A stretch of 64,000 nucleotides of DNA from an uncultured Clostridium sp. (GTDB lineage: Bacteria; Bacillota; Clostridia; Clostridiales; Clostridiaceae), in NCBI GenBank assembly GCA_934755305.1, contig CAKVLD010000001.1, positions 1 through 64,000 of the forward strand, written 5' to 3'. The notes beneath the pieces are model-generated. The model had not been told where the DNA came from. It did no database searches and saw only the letters and a list, made by a program, of their open reading frames with translations. Positions 1 through 9,357 of this stretch are shown piece by piece. Every line of letters begins with the position of its first letter. The stretch's first letter is position 1. Made by a program: the position numbers and the translations under genes.

Positions 1-150
1 TAGGTTTCGTAGAAAATATAAAAATATTCGTCTACACTATTTAGTATTTCAAATACGAGGAATTTATAAATTTTTTTGATAGTGAATACTGAATATTACA
101 GGCTTTCAGTTATGTAAGATGGCAAATATGTTAAAATAATTATAGTACCT

Positions 151-221
151 CAAAAGAACCAAAAAGAAAAATAATTAAATGGTATTTTTATAAGGAATTA
201 TTTTTCTTTTAGAACCTTTTG
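151..221. repeat. Imperfect inverted repeat
   Basis: Two 26-base arms (151-176 and 196-221) are reverse complements except for a five-base block in the middle (aacca against gttct), so 21 of 26 positions pair around a 19-base loop. There is no T-run after it, so it is not an obvious terminator. It could be a structured RNA or a remnant of a small element. Confidence 0.5.
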
Positions 222-307
222 AATGGCTAAAAAAAGTGACTTCAGTTAAGATTAAATATACTAAAAATGCTTTTATAAAATTAAGATGTAATTTAGTTAA
301 GAAAAGC

Positions 308-326
308 GTGGCGAAGCCACTTTTTT
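308..326 (+). terminator. Intrinsic terminator, GTGGC stem
   Basis: Five base pairs GTGGC/GCCAC around a GAA loop, followed directly by six T. It ends an unseen transcript before secD. Confidence 0.7.
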
Positions 327-611
327 ATATTGCAAGATTTATGAGTAATAGTTTGAAATGTAGAAAAAGGTTACCTTTTTGTGTATTATATTGATTTTTA
401 TAGTATATATTGTTATTATAAGAGTATATCTGAAAGGATGTACACATTTACAAAAGGTATTTGTTAATAGGTGAAAGGGATGGTTTTATAGAGATATAGT
501 GAGTTTATGAGAAAAGTATAAGTTATAGTGGGAGGATATATTAGGGGATTAAGTCCAAAAGGGTTTTTTTGGAAAATGAAATCGAAATTTCTTTAATATG
601 AAATATTCATA

Positions 612-620
612 TGGTATAAT
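612..620 (+). promoter_or_regulatory. secD promoter, extended -10
   Basis: TGGTATAAT, an extended -10 hexamer at 615-620 preceded by TG, sits about 47 bases before the secD start. No good -35 is seen, which is usual for extended -10 promoters. Confidence 0.55.
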
Positions 621-666
621 AAAATAAATTGTGAAAAATATGACCCTAATACTGAGGAGGAGAAAA

Positions 667-1929
667 ATGAAGACAAAAGGGAAAAGTTCGGTATTATTTA
701 TAGTTAGTATAATTGCTATAATAATCTTTGCTTTAGTAGGCTATAATGGACTAGTGGTAGCAGGATGGCAATTTAAGTCTTTCGGTGATAGTATTACTAA
801 AGGTTTAGATCTTCAAGGTGGAGTTTCTGTTGTAATGGAAATTCAAGAAGATGAAGTTACTAATGAAGATTTAGAAAAAACAAAAGAACAATTAGAATTA
901 AGAGTTAATAAAATAGGTGTTGCTGAAACAAGTGTATCAACAGAAGGGGATAGAAGAATTAGAGTTGATATCCCAGGGCAATATGATTCAGCAGGTATAG
1001 TTGAAAACTTAGCTAAAACTGGTGAATTAACATTTAAGTCACCAGATGGAGAGGTGCTTTTAACAGGTCAAGATATTGCTAAAGCATCAGTTGGGTCTGA
1101 TCCAGAAACAGGTTCACCATTAGTAGCTTTAGAGATGACAGATGAAGGTAGACCAAAATTTGCAGATGCTACAAGTAAGTATATAGGGCAAAAAATTTCA
1201 ATTTATATGGATGATGAAATGTTAAGTAGTCCAACAGTACAATCAACTATTACTGAAGGAAAAGCTACAATAACAGGTAGTGGTTCCCTTGAAGAAGCTA
1301 AAACATTAGCTGGACTTATTAATGCAGGAGCATTACCAGTTACACTTAAATCTGCTTCAGTTCAAACAGTTGGTTCTCAACTTGGATCAGAAGCTTTACC
1401 AAATGCTTTAAAAGCAGGTGTTATAGGAATTAGTTTGGTATTTTTATTCATGATATGTATGTATAGAGTGCCAGGACTTATTGCAACATTTGCATTAACT
1501 TTATATATTTGTTTAGTATTATTTATATTTGGAGAAGTTGGAACAACATTAACTTTACCGGGGATAGCGGCATTTCTTTTAACAATAGGTATGGCTGTTG
1601 ATGCTAATGTACTTATTTTTGAAAGAATTAGAGAAGAATTAGATAAAGGTGTATCTACAAAGACTTCTGTAGAAAGAGGTTTTGAAAATGCTTATTCTTC
1701 AATCGTAGATTCAAATGTTACTACCATAATAGTAGGACTTGTATTATATTTCTTTGGTTCAGGAAGTGTTAAAGGATTTGCTGTAACTTTACTTATAGGT
1801 ATATTAGTAAGTTTATTTACTGCATTAATAGTTACTAAATTCTTAATGAAGAGAGCTATTGATATGGGAATTTTGAATAAAGTATCTCATTTCAAAGGCA
1901 AGAAGAAGGAGGTAGTTGAAAATGCTTAA
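667..1929 (+). CDS. secD: Protein translocase subunit SecD
   Basis: SecD subunit of the SecDF membrane complex, which uses the proton (or sodium) gradient to pull preproteins through SecYEG on the outer face of the membrane. There is one N-terminal membrane helix, a large extracytoplasmic region starting with the family motif GLDLQGG, and a C-terminal bundle of five membrane helices (from about residue 245) containing the conserved stretch GMAVDANVLIFERIREE. The start at 667 is chosen because GAGGAGG lies eight bases before it; an upstream in-frame GTG at 631 has no ribosome site. It overlaps secF by eight bases, so the two are translationally coupled. Confidence 0.95.
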   Translation: MKTKGKSSVLFIVSIIAIIIFALVGYNGLVVAGWQFKSFGDSITKGLDLQGGVSVVMEIQEDEVTNEDLEKTKEQLELRVNKIGVAETSVSTEGDRRIRVDIPGQYDSAGIVENLAKTGELTFKSPDGEVLLTGQDIAKASVGSDPETGSPLVALEMTDEGRPKFADATSKYIGQKISIYMDDEMLSSPTVQSTITEGKATITGSGSLEEAKTLAGLINAGALPVTLKSASVQTVGSQLGSEALPNALKAGVIGISLVFLFMICMYRVPGLIATFALTLYICLVLFIFGEVGTTLTLPGIAAFLLTIGMAVDANVLIFERIREELDKGVSTKTSVERGFENAYSSIVDSNVTTIIVGLVLYFFGSGSVKGFAVTLLIGILVSLFTALIVTKFLMKRAIDMGILNKVSHFKGKKKEVVENA

Positions 1930-2800
1930 AATAATAGAAAGAAAAAAAATATGGTTTTCAATTTCTCTATTAATAATAATTGTAGGTCTTGCTTTTATGT
2001 TTACACAAGGCTTGAATATTGGTATTGATTTTAAAGGAGGTTCTAAAGTAGTTTTAGAACTTGGTGATAATTTTAATAAAGAAGAAGTAGATGAAATAGT
2101 AAAGAAGTATGCTAGTGATGCTGTAACTAATACAGTAGATGCAACACAATATGAAATTAAAGCTTTGAATTTAGATAGTACTAATGTTTCTGGTATTATT
2201 GATGAATTAAAAACAAAGTATGAACTTGGTGATGATGTATTAGTTTCTCAAGATGAAATCGGGGCATCTATAGGTCAAGACTTAACTAAAAAGTCATCAA
2301 TAGCTTTACTTATAGCTTTTGCTTCAATGCTTATATATATAGCTATAAGATTTGAATTTACTTTTGGTATAGCATCTTTAGTAGGTTTAATTCATGATAT
2401 TCTTATTACATTAAGTATATATGCAATGTTTAATGTAACTATAAATACTCCATTTATTGCAGCTATCTTAACAATAATAGGTTATTCGATAAATGCTACT
2501 ATAGTAATATTTGATAGAGTTAGAGAAAATTCTAAAAAGTCAAGACGTGCTAGTAACTCTGAAATAGTAAATAAGAGTATAAATCAAACTTTAAGAAGAT
2601 GTATAAATACAACTATAACAACATTATTTACAATAATATGTGTATATATATTTGTTCCTTCTGTTAGAGAATTTGCATTCCCTATAATAGTTGGTATACT
2701 TTCAGGAACATATTCTTCAATATTTATAGCTCCAAGTATTTGGATTGTAATAAAAGGAAAAGTTCACAAAAAGAAAGTAAAAGTTGCAACGGCAAACTAA
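1922..2800 (+). CDS. secF: Protein translocase subunit SecF
   Basis: Partner of SecD in the export motor. It has one N-terminal helix, a short periplasmic-type domain beginning GLNIGIDFKGG, and a C-terminal five-helix bundle with the SecF signature IIGYSINATIVIFDRVREN. Length (292 residues) is normal. The ATG at 1922 follows an AGGAGG and lies inside the end of secD. A strong terminator closes the pair at 2821-2873, so secD-secF is a two-gene operon from the promoter near 615. Confidence 0.95.
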   Translation: MLKIIERKKIWFSISLLIIIVGLAFMFTQGLNIGIDFKGGSKVVLELGDNFNKEEVDEIVKKYASDAVTNTVDATQYEIKALNLDSTNVSGIIDELKTKYELGDDVLVSQDEIGASIGQDLTKKSSIALLIAFASMLIYIAIRFEFTFGIASLVGLIHDILITLSIYAMFNVTINTPFIAAILTIIGYSINATIVIFDRVRENSKKSRRASNSEIVNKSINQTLRRCINTTITTLFTIICVYIFVPSVREFAFPIIVGILSGTYSSIFIAPSIWIVIKGKVHKKKVKVATAN

Positions 2801-2820
2801 TTTATTTAAATAATATTATT

Positions 2821-2873
2821 ACGCAGAAATCTTGCAGTTATTTAAAGTAGCTGCAAGATTTTTGCGCGTTTTT
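2821..2873 (+). terminator. Terminator after secF
   Basis: A long near-perfect stem (2821-2837 with 2851-2867, about 15 pairs) around a 13-base loop, followed by GTTTTT. Confidence 0.85.
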
Positions 2874-2997
2874 GAAGAAAAAAAACAAAATTTCTGTGTT
2901 TATTAATAAAAATACTACATTACGCTAAAAATTGTTTGCTATTATAGAAAATATAAACTATAATATATATGTTTTCTTATTTATGGAGGAGTAAATC

Positions 2998-3846
2998 ATG
3001 CGTAATTTTTGGGAGAGTATTTATTGTCCAAATTGCATAACTGGATATAATCCCTTTTTACTTAGACATATGAATGAAGCTATAGAAAAGCTAGTCTACG
3101 CAGTAAACAATAGAAAAAAGATAGTTGTTTATGGAACCTCCTCAGTTGATGCTATATGTTCAATTGCGTCATTGAGTTTAATATTAAGGTATTTAAATGC
3201 AGATGTTGAATATCTTATACATGAAGGGGGAGAAGCACGTAAATCAGTAGATTGTGATGATATTAAGAATGGTGTAGATTTTCTTGGTGCTGATTTACTA
3301 ATTACACTTGGATTAGATTTGAAGTCTCAAAAAGAAGAAAAGCTTTGTAATGATTTAAATATAGATCTAATTGTTATAGAAAATAAAAGGACAGTTAGAG
3401 AAAGAAATTATGTCTATATAAATCCAAAACAAAAGGGATGTAAATACAGGTATAAAAACCTGTCTTTGAGCGCATTAACATTTAAATTAATGCAGGCTAT
3501 TTCTATATATTATAACATGAAAAATGTAAATAAGTATTTAGATTTAATATTAATAGGTGCAAAGTGGGCAGATGTTAGTCCAAGAGGGGAAAATGCTGTT
3601 TTCTTCAAAGAAGGTATGAAGTTTTTAAAAAATACCAATAATAATGGTCTCAAAGCAGTAATGAATTTAGATGAATTTAATGATAAGGATATTGATAATA
3701 TTATAGAGTTAATAACTCCTACTAGAAGCACTGTAGGAGTAGTTAATAATGCAAGAATAGTTCTTGAGTTATTAACTACAGGAGATAAGGATAGGGCAGT
3801 ACAAATTGCTAAATATCTTAATAAATTAAAATGTCCAGTAATTTAG
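2998..3846 (+). CDS. Degenerate RecJ-like (DHH superfamily) protein
   Basis: The 282 residues align with the DHH core of single-strand exonuclease RecJ: an N-terminal PFLLRHM like the family's PFLL-D-M, a beta strand KIVVYG, and late in the chain DLILIGAKWADV where RecJ has its G-T-AD motif IV. The metal ligands are largely gone. Motif I, normally DYDVDG, reads TSSVDA (residues 47-52). The VDCG position of motif II reads LGLD. The DHH of motif III reads IENK (127-130). It lacks the DHHA1 and OB parts, so it is about half RecJ length. It lies where clostridia usually have recJ, between secF and apt. It is probably not a nuclease; a structural or regulatory role is inference. ATG 2998 follows GGAGG. 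Confidence 0.75.
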   Translation: MRNFWESIYCPNCITGYNPFLLRHMNEAIEKLVYAVNNRKKIVVYGTSSVDAICSIASLSLILRYLNADVEYLIHEGGEARKSVDCDDIKNGVDFLGADLLITLGLDLKSQKEEKLCNDLNIDLIVIENKRTVRERNYVYINPKQKGCKYRYKNLSLSALTFKLMQAISIYYNMKNVNKYLDLILIGAKWADVSPRGENAVFFKEGMKFLKNTNNNGLKAVMNLDEFNDKDIDNIIELITPTRSTVGVVNNARIVLELLTTGDKDRAVQIAKYLNKLKCPVI

Positions 3847-3880
3847 AACATATTAAAATAATATATATGGAGGAGTTAAT

Positions 3881-4399
3881 ATGGATTTTAAAGAAAAAAT
3901 TAGAGTAATTGAAGATTTTCCAAAGGAAGGTATAAGCTTTAAGGATATCACAACATTAATTGGTGATGGTGAAGCGTTTAAGTGTTCAATAGATAAAATA
4001 GTTGAACATTTAAAAGATAAAGATGTTGATTTAATAGTTGGACCAGAAGCAAGAGGATTTATTTTCGGAGTTCCAGTAGCTTATGCATTAGGAGTTGGAT
4101 TTGTTCCTGTTAGAAAGAAAGGAAAATTACCATATGAAACAGTTTCTGTTGATTATGGTTTAGAATATGGAAATGATACATTAGAAATTCATAAAGATGC
4201 AATAAAAAAAGGACAAAAAGTTGCTATAGTTGATGATTTATTAGCTACTGGTGGAACTATAGAAGCAGTTGCTAAGTTAGTAGAAAGTGTTGGTGGTGAA
4301 GTAGTATCTATGGATTTTGCTATAGAACTTACAGGATTAAATGGTAGAGATAAATTAGAAGGATACGATGTTCTATCTTTAGTAGATTATGAATTTTAG
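3881..4399 (+). CDS. apt: Adenine phosphoribosyltransferase
   Basis: Purine salvage: adenine plus PRPP gives AMP and pyrophosphate in the cytoplasm. The 172-residue chain has the usual type I PRTase layout, with GPEARGFIFG (substrate loop) near residue 55 and the PRPP-binding motif VAIVDDLLATGGT near 115-128. Length is standard. A GGAGG lies eight bases before the ATG. It is followed by its own terminator (4407-4437), so transcription from the recJ-like gene ends here, and rel has a separate promoter. Confidence 0.96.
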   Translation: MDFKEKIRVIEDFPKEGISFKDITTLIGDGEAFKCSIDKIVEHLKDKDVDLIVGPEARGFIFGVPVAYALGVGFVPVRKKGKLPYETVSVDYGLEYGNDTLEIHKDAIKKGQKVAIVDDLLATGGTIEAVAKLVESVGGEVVSMDFAIELTGLNGRDKLEGYDVLSLVDYEF

Positions 4400-4406
4400 A
4401 AATTTT

Positions 4407-4437
4407 AAAGAGGTTCTTTTGAAGAACTTCTTTTTTT
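4407..4437 (+). terminator. Terminator after apt
   Basis: Stem AAGAGGTTCTT/AAGAACTTCTT with a short loop, then a run of T. Confidence 0.85.
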
Positions 4438-4529
4438 GTGTTTAATTATTATATCTAATATAAATTGATGTTAGTCTATCTTTAAAATATTAAATTAATA
4501 AAATCTTTATTGGTGCTTATACAACTTTG

Positions 4530-4558
4530 TTGAAATGAAATAAATAATAATATATAAT
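4530..4558 (+). promoter_or_regulatory. rel promoter
   Basis: TTGAAA (4530-4535), 17-base spacer, TATAAT (4553-4558). This close match to a vegetative promoter starts transcription near 4565, just before the hairpin at 4572. Confidence 0.75.
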
Positions 4559-4571
4559 ATTCTTAATAGGT

Positions 4572-4591
4572 GGCTGGTTTAACAACCAGCC
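4572..4591 (+). promoter_or_regulatory. 5'-end hairpin of the rel transcript
   Basis: A perfect eight-pair stem GGCTGGTT/AACCAGCC with a four-base loop begins within about ten bases of the predicted transcript start. The downstream T-tract is broken (TTTGATTTT), so it fits a 5' mRNA-protecting hairpin better than a terminator, though weak attenuation is possible. Confidence 0.55.
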
Positions 4592-4631
4592 TTTGATTTT
4601 AGAAAATATATGTATAGGAGAGATTATCTTT

Positions 4632-6824
4632 ATGATAGAACGCTTGCTAAAAAAAATAGAAGATAATTGTGTGAACGTTGATGTTGATATGGTAGTTAAA
4701 GCATATAATTTTGCTAAAGATGCTCATAAAGATCAAAAGAGAGAGTCTGGTGAGCCATACATAATTCATCCTATAGATGTAGCTGAGATATTAGCTGAAT
4801 TAGGGATGGATACTGATACAATAGTTGCAGGATTATTACACGACGTTTTAGAAGATACACCATGTAGTTTTAAAGAAATGGCTGATATGTTTAATGTTGA
4901 AATTGCAAGATTAGTAGATGGTGTTACAAAGCTTGGTAAAATCGAATATAAGACTAAAGAAGAACAACAAGCAGATAATGTAAGAAAAATGCTTTTAGCA
5001 ATGGCTAAAGATATAAGAGTTATAATAATTAAATTAGCAGATAGATTACATAATTTACGTACATTGAAGTTTGTATCAAAAGAGAAGCAAAAGAGAAAAG
5101 CAAAGGAAACATTAAATATTTATGCACCTCTTGCTCATAGACTAGGAATGTCTAAAATTAAATGGGAACTTGAAGACCTATCTTTTAGATATTTACATGA
5201 AGAAGAATATTATCAGTTAGTTAAAGATATAGCAGAAAAAAGAGTCGAAAGAGAAAGATATATATCAAGTATAATTGATGAAATTACAAGAAAACTTGAT
5301 GAATCAGGTATAGATTCGGATATAGAAGGTCGACCAAAACATTTTTACAGTATTTATAGAAAGATGGTAAATAAGAATAAAAGTATTGAACAAATATTTG
5401 ATTTAACGGCTATAAGAATATTGGTCAATTCAGTTAAAGACTGTTATGCTGTACTTGGGATTGTTCATACTATATATACTCCACTTCCTGGAAGGTTTAA
5501 GGATTATATAGCAATGCCAAAAACAAACATGTATCAATCACTACATACTACTGTTATAGGAACAGAAGGAAAAACATTTGAAATACAAATAAGAACTTTT
5601 GATATGCATAAAACAGCAGAATATGGGATAGCTGCCCATTGGAAATATAAGGAGGGGAATGCTGATTCTCAAGATGAAAAAGAGGCTAATTTTGAACAAA
5701 AGCTTGTGTGGATACGTGACATGTTAGAATGGCAAAAGGAAACATCTGATGCAGAAGAGTTTATAGAAGGATTTAAAATAGATCTTTTCTCAGATGAGAT
5801 ATTTGTGTTTACCCCAAGAGGAGTAGTAATTAACTTGGCAAGCGGTTCAACTCCTATAGATTTTGCATATAGGATACATACAGATGTAGGAAATAAATGC
5901 GTTGGGGCTAAGATTAATGGGAAAATAGTACCTTTAGATTATTCATTAAAAACAGGTGAAATAGTAGAAATTATTACATCTAAGAATGCAAGAGGACCAA
6001 GTATGAACTGGTTAAAGATTGCAAAGAGTAATCAAGCAAAGAGTAAAATAAGATCTTGGCTTAAAAAAGCTAAAAAAGATGAAAATATTAATAGAGGTAG
6101 AGAACTATTAGAAAAAGAACTTAAGAAGCAATGTGTACATTTTGCGGATATAGCTAAAGGTGAAGCATATGAAAGAATTCAAAAAAGATACAATATACAC
6201 AATATGGATGATGTGTATTGTAGTATAGGACTTGGAAATATTGCAGCCTCTCATTTAGTGGCAAGATTAAAAGAAGAAAATTGTGTTGTTAAGGAAAAGA
6301 ACATAGAAGGAAACGAAAATAAATACATAGAAGAACAGATAGCTAAAGGTGAAAGAAGCGAAAAATCTACAAAGGACTATGGGATTACAGTAAAGGGTGA
6401 AAGTAATCTTATGGTTAGATTTGCAAGATGTTGTAATCCAGTACCTGGAGATGAAATAATGGGTTATATAACTAAAGGTAGAGGTATATCTGTTCATAGA
6501 ACAGATTGTTCTAATCTAAAATCTTTAATTGAACACGATCCTAATAAGGTATTAGAAGTTAATTGGGGTACAGCTAAGGGTACATCTTATACAGCGGAAA
6601 TTAGAGTTAAAACTGAAGATAGAACAGGAATATTAACAGATATAACTATGATTATCTCGGATGCAAATTTATATCTATTATCTTTAAATGCTAATTCATC
6701 AAAAGGGCACGAAGCTATAATTAATATAAAAGTGAAAATTAATTCTGTGGAACAACTTAAAGAACTTATGAAAAAGATAAGAAGACTTAAAGGTGTTATG
6801 GATGTATTTAGAATGAATAGTTAA
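4632..6824 (+). CDS. relA: Bifunctional (p)ppGpp synthetase/hydrolase Rel
   Basis: Makes and degrades the stringent-response alarmone. Domains in order: HD hydrolase (residues about 25-180, with intact HD at 70-71 and ED at 74-75), synthetase (about 230-350, with RPKHFYSIYRKM, MYQSLHTTV and AEYGIAAHWKYKEG), TGS (about 390-450, DEIFVFTPRG), a conserved Cys-containing region (RCCNPVPGDEI), and a C-terminal ACT domain. An intact hydrolase site argues for a bifunctional Rel. The ATG at 4632 gives the standard N terminus MIERLLKKI; an in-frame TTG at 4593 lies inside the leader hairpin region and is unlikely. It begins an operon with dtd and onward. Confidence 0.96.
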   Translation: MIERLLKKIEDNCVNVDVDMVVKAYNFAKDAHKDQKRESGEPYIIHPIDVAEILAELGMDTDTIVAGLLHDVLEDTPCSFKEMADMFNVEIARLVDGVTKLGKIEYKTKEEQQADNVRKMLLAMAKDIRVIIIKLADRLHNLRTLKFVSKEKQKRKAKETLNIYAPLAHRLGMSKIKWELEDLSFRYLHEEEYYQLVKDIAEKRVERERYISSIIDEITRKLDESGIDSDIEGRPKHFYSIYRKMVNKNKSIEQIFDLTAIRILVNSVKDCYAVLGIVHTIYTPLPGRFKDYIAMPKTNMYQSLHTTVIGTEGKTFEIQIRTFDMHKTAEYGIAAHWKYKEGNADSQDEKEANFEQKLVWIRDMLEWQKETSDAEEFIEGFKIDLFSDEIFVFTPRGVVINLASGSTPIDFAYRIHTDVGNKCVGAKINGKIVPLDYSLKTGEIVEIITSKNARGPSMNWLKIAKSNQAKSKIRSWLKKAKKDENINRGRELLEKELKKQCVHFADIAKGEAYERIQKRYNIHNMDDVYCSIGLGNIAASHLVARLKEENCVVKEKNIEGNENKYIEEQIAKGERSEKSTKDYGITVKGESNLMVRFARCCNPVPGDEIMGYITKGRGISVHRTDCSNLKSLIEHDPNKVLEVNWGTAKGTSYTAEIRVKTEDRTGILTDITMIISDANLYLLSLNANSSKGHEAIINIKVKINSVEQLKELMKKIRRLKGVMDVFRMNS

Positions 6825-6839
6825 AGGATGTGTAATTTC

Positions 6840-7289
6840 TTGAGGGCAATAGTTCAAAGAGTAAAGTCATCTAAGGTGTCAGTAGATGGAGAAGTAATAG
6901 GCTCTATATCAAAAGGGTTTAATGTATTACTTGGAATATCAAAAGAAGATACTTTAGAAGATATAAAATATATAAAAGATAAAATCATAAATTTAAGAGT
7001 ATTTGAAGATGAAAATGATAAAATGAATCTGTCATTGTTAGATGTAAAAGGGGAAATTTTATTAATTTCCCAGTTTACTCTATATGGTGATTGTAGAAAA
7101 GGTAGAAGACCAAACTTTATGGAAGCAATGGGTGGTGAAGAGGCTAGAAGCCTTTATGAAACTACTTTAGAGGCATTTAAAGAATCAGGTCTTAAAGTAG
7201 AAAAAGGTGAGTTTGGAGCTCATATGGTAGTGGATATAGTAAATGATGGACCAGTTACTATTATGTTAGATAGTAAAAAGCAATTTTAA
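6840..7289 (+). CDS. dtd: D-aminoacyl-tRNA deacylase
   Basis: Removes D-amino acids (and glycine mischarged on tRNA-Ala) from tRNA, a proofreading step after aminoacylation. Both family motifs are present: SQFTLYGD near residue 77 and the C-terminal GPVT in NDGPVTIMLDS. Starting at TTG 6840 gives MRAIVQRV, the canonical N terminus, and a normal 149-residue length. An ATG at 6828 would add four unmatched residues and lies inside the ribosome site (AAAGGATG). It follows rel by 15 bases and sits with two tRNA synthetases downstream. Confidence 0.93.
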   Translation: MRAIVQRVKSSKVSVDGEVIGSISKGFNVLLGISKEDTLEDIKYIKDKIINLRVFEDENDKMNLSLLDVKGEILLISQFTLYGDCRKGRRPNFMEAMGGEEARSLYETTLEAFKESGLKVEKGEFGAHMVVDIVNDGPVTIMLDSKKQF

Positions 7290-7304
7290 TAAAGAGGTGA
7301 TTTT

Positions 7305-7901
7305 GTGATAATAAAACCTATAATAGCAGGAATATATGAAGAAGTTGCTTATATAGTGATGGATGAAGATACAAAAGATGCGTTCATAGTAGATCCAGGC
7401 GGAAATGGAGAATTAATTGAAGCAGAAGTTAAAGCGTTAGATGCAAATATCAAATATATATTAATTACTCATGGACACTTTGACCATGTTGGAGCAGTAG
7501 AATATATAGCAGATAAATTTAATGTGCCATTTTACATTTCAAAAGAAGATGAAGAATGGATATCAAAGGATAACTATGTTTTTGGTAATTTAAGAAAAGC
7601 TGATGGATATTTATCAGAAGGGGATAGTTTAAAGATAGGTAATAAAGATGTTAAAGTTATTAGTACTCCAGGACATACTCCAGGAGGTTTATGCTTCTTA
7701 GTTGGAAAGGATTTATTTACAGGAGACACCTTATTTAGAGGTTCTGTAGGTAGAACAGATTTTCCAGGTGGAAATTCTGTGGCTTTAATTACTAGTATAA
7801 AAAAGAAGCTAGTACCTTTAGAGGATGATATAAGAGTTTATCCAGGGCATGGAGATTCTTCAACAATTGGATTTGAAAAGGAAATTAATCCTTATTTATA
7901 A
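7305..7901 (+). CDS. Metallo-beta-lactamase fold hydrolase (glyoxalase II type)
   Basis: A 198-residue cytoplasmic MBL-fold enzyme. The metal-binding set is complete: THGHFDHVG near residue 55, GHTPGG near 125, GDTLF near 146 and a final PGHGDSST. The pattern is that of the hydroxyacylglutathione hydrolase group, but clostridia generally lack glutathione, so the true substrate is unknown (another thioester is possible). GTG start at 7305 after AAAGAGGTG. It sits 15 bases after dtd and 12 before hemZ, in the same operon. Confidence 0.9.
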   Translation: MIIKPIIAGIYEEVAYIVMDEDTKDAFIVDPGGNGELIEAEVKALDANIKYILITHGHFDHVGAVEYIADKFNVPFYISKEDEEWISKDNYVFGNLRKADGYLSEGDSLKIGNKDVKVISTPGHTPGGLCFLVGKDLFTGDTLFRGSVGRTDFPGGNSVALITSIKKKLVPLEDDIRVYPGHGDSSTIGFEKEINPYL

Positions 7902-7913
7902 AAAGGAGAAACA

Positions 7914-9344
7914 ATGGAGAGAAAGATTAAATTAAATGACTTTAAATATAGATATGACGTATATCAAATGTTTAATATATATTTTCCACTAGATGAAATA
8001 AAATTTTCAGAGGAAGATGGAGAATATATAATAACAATAGATTCTGAAGGTGTAACATTTAATTATTGTGATATTAATTTAAAAGAAATATTTTCTGAAG
8101 ATGAATATCTTAAGGAAACTATTAAAAAGCTTATTTTTAAAGCTTTAGCAGGGATTACTGGTGAAATCTACCCTTGGGGAACTTTGGTTGGAATAAGACC
8201 TTCTAAGATAGCTTTGAAGTTACTTAGAGAAGGAAAGTCAGAAGAAGAAGTTATAGGAGAATTCCATAAAAAGCATCTAGCTTTAAGAGAAAAGGCTGAA
8301 CTTTGTATAGAGGTAGCAGAATTTGAGGAAAAGTTTGTTAATAAAGATGAAAAGACTGTTGCAATCTACATTGGAATGGCTTTTTGTCCAACTAGATGTT
8401 TATATTGCTCTTTTGCTGCCAATCCAATTGGGGGAAATAAAAAGCTAGTAAATCCTTATTTAAAGGCCTTAAGTTATGAAATAGAAGAAATGAAAAAATA
8501 TATTAATGAAAAAGGCTTAAAGGTCGAAACTGTATACTTCGGTGGAGGTACACCTACTTCTGTAAACGAAGAAGAATTTGAAAATATTATGAATAAGATA
8601 TATAATTCCTTTGTAGAAGGAAGAAATATTAAGGAATTTACTGTAGAATGTGGTAGACCTGATTCTATAACTTCTAAAAAACTTCAATCTATGAAAAAGT
8701 ATGATGTTACAAGAATAAGTATAAATCCTCAAACTATGAATGATAAGACTCTTAAGTTAATAGGTAGAGGTCATACATCTCAAGATGTTATAGAGAAATT
8801 TGAACTTGCTAGGAGTTTAGGATTTGAGGATATTAACATGGATATGATTATAGGTCTTCCTGGAGAAGGGTTAGAGGAGGCTATACATACAGCTAATGAA
8901 ATTAAAAAGTTATCTCCTGATAGTTTAACTGTTCATGGTTTATCTTTAAAAAGAGGATCTATAATGTATGAGAACTTCATATTAAAAAAAGGATTAGGTC
9001 TTAAAGAGCAAGATGAGGTCATGAAAATGTACGATGAGAGCAGAAAACTTGCAAAGGACTTAAATTTAAGTCCATATTATATGTATAGACAAAAAAATAT
9101 GGTAGGAAATATGGAAAACTTGGGCTATACTAAAAAAGGTAAGGAATGTATATATAATATTCAAATGATCGAAGATAAACAAACAATAATTGCTTTAGGA
9201 GCAGATGCAGTATCAAAAGTAGTATTCTTAGAAGAAAATAGAATTGAACGTTTTGGTAATGTTAAAGATGTCAAAGGATATGTTGACAGAATTGAAGAAA
9301 TGGTAGAAGGTAAGAAAAAGTTACTGGATACTTTATATAAATAA
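7914..9344 (+). CDS. hemZ: HemZ-type radical SAM coproporphyrinogen dehydrogenase
   Basis: Oxygen-independent coproporphyrinogen III oxidase-like radical SAM enzyme. The iron-sulfur motif CPTRCLYCSF (C-x3-C-x2-C) is at about residue 157-165, then GGGTPTS (SAM binding), followed by a HemN-like barrel. An N-terminal region of about 150 residues before the radical SAM domain is typical of HemZ rather than HemN. The place between dtd/MBL and hisS is the usual clostridial location. No other haem genes are in the window, so the true substrate in this organism is uncertain. Start at ATG 7914 after AAAGGAG. Confidence 0.9.
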   Translation: MERKIKLNDFKYRYDVYQMFNIYFPLDEIKFSEEDGEYIITIDSEGVTFNYCDINLKEIFSEDEYLKETIKKLIFKALAGITGEIYPWGTLVGIRPSKIALKLLREGKSEEEVIGEFHKKHLALREKAELCIEVAEFEEKFVNKDEKTVAIYIGMAFCPTRCLYCSFAANPIGGNKKLVNPYLKALSYEIEEMKKYINEKGLKVETVYFGGGTPTSVNEEEFENIMNKIYNSFVEGRNIKEFTVECGRPDSITSKKLQSMKKYDVTRISINPQTMNDKTLKLIGRGHTSQDVIEKFELARSLGFEDINMDMIIGLPGEGLEEAIHTANEIKKLSPDSLTVHGLSLKRGSIMYENFILKKGLGLKEQDEVMKMYDESRKLAKDLNLSPYYMYRQKNMVGNMENLGYTKKGKECIYNIQMIEDKQTIIALGADAVSKVVFLEENRIERFGNVKDVKGYVDRIEEMVEGKKKLLDTLYK

Positions 9345-9357
9345 GGAGGATGTATAG

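Larger units (their letters stand above)
1..606. other. Non-coding region upstream of secD
   Basis: No credible reading frame on either strand. It holds an imperfect inverted repeat (151-176 with 196-221), a short intrinsic terminator (308-326) and, at its right edge, the secD promoter. The gene that uses the terminator must lie upstream or be a short RNA; I could not identify one. Confidence 0.6.
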
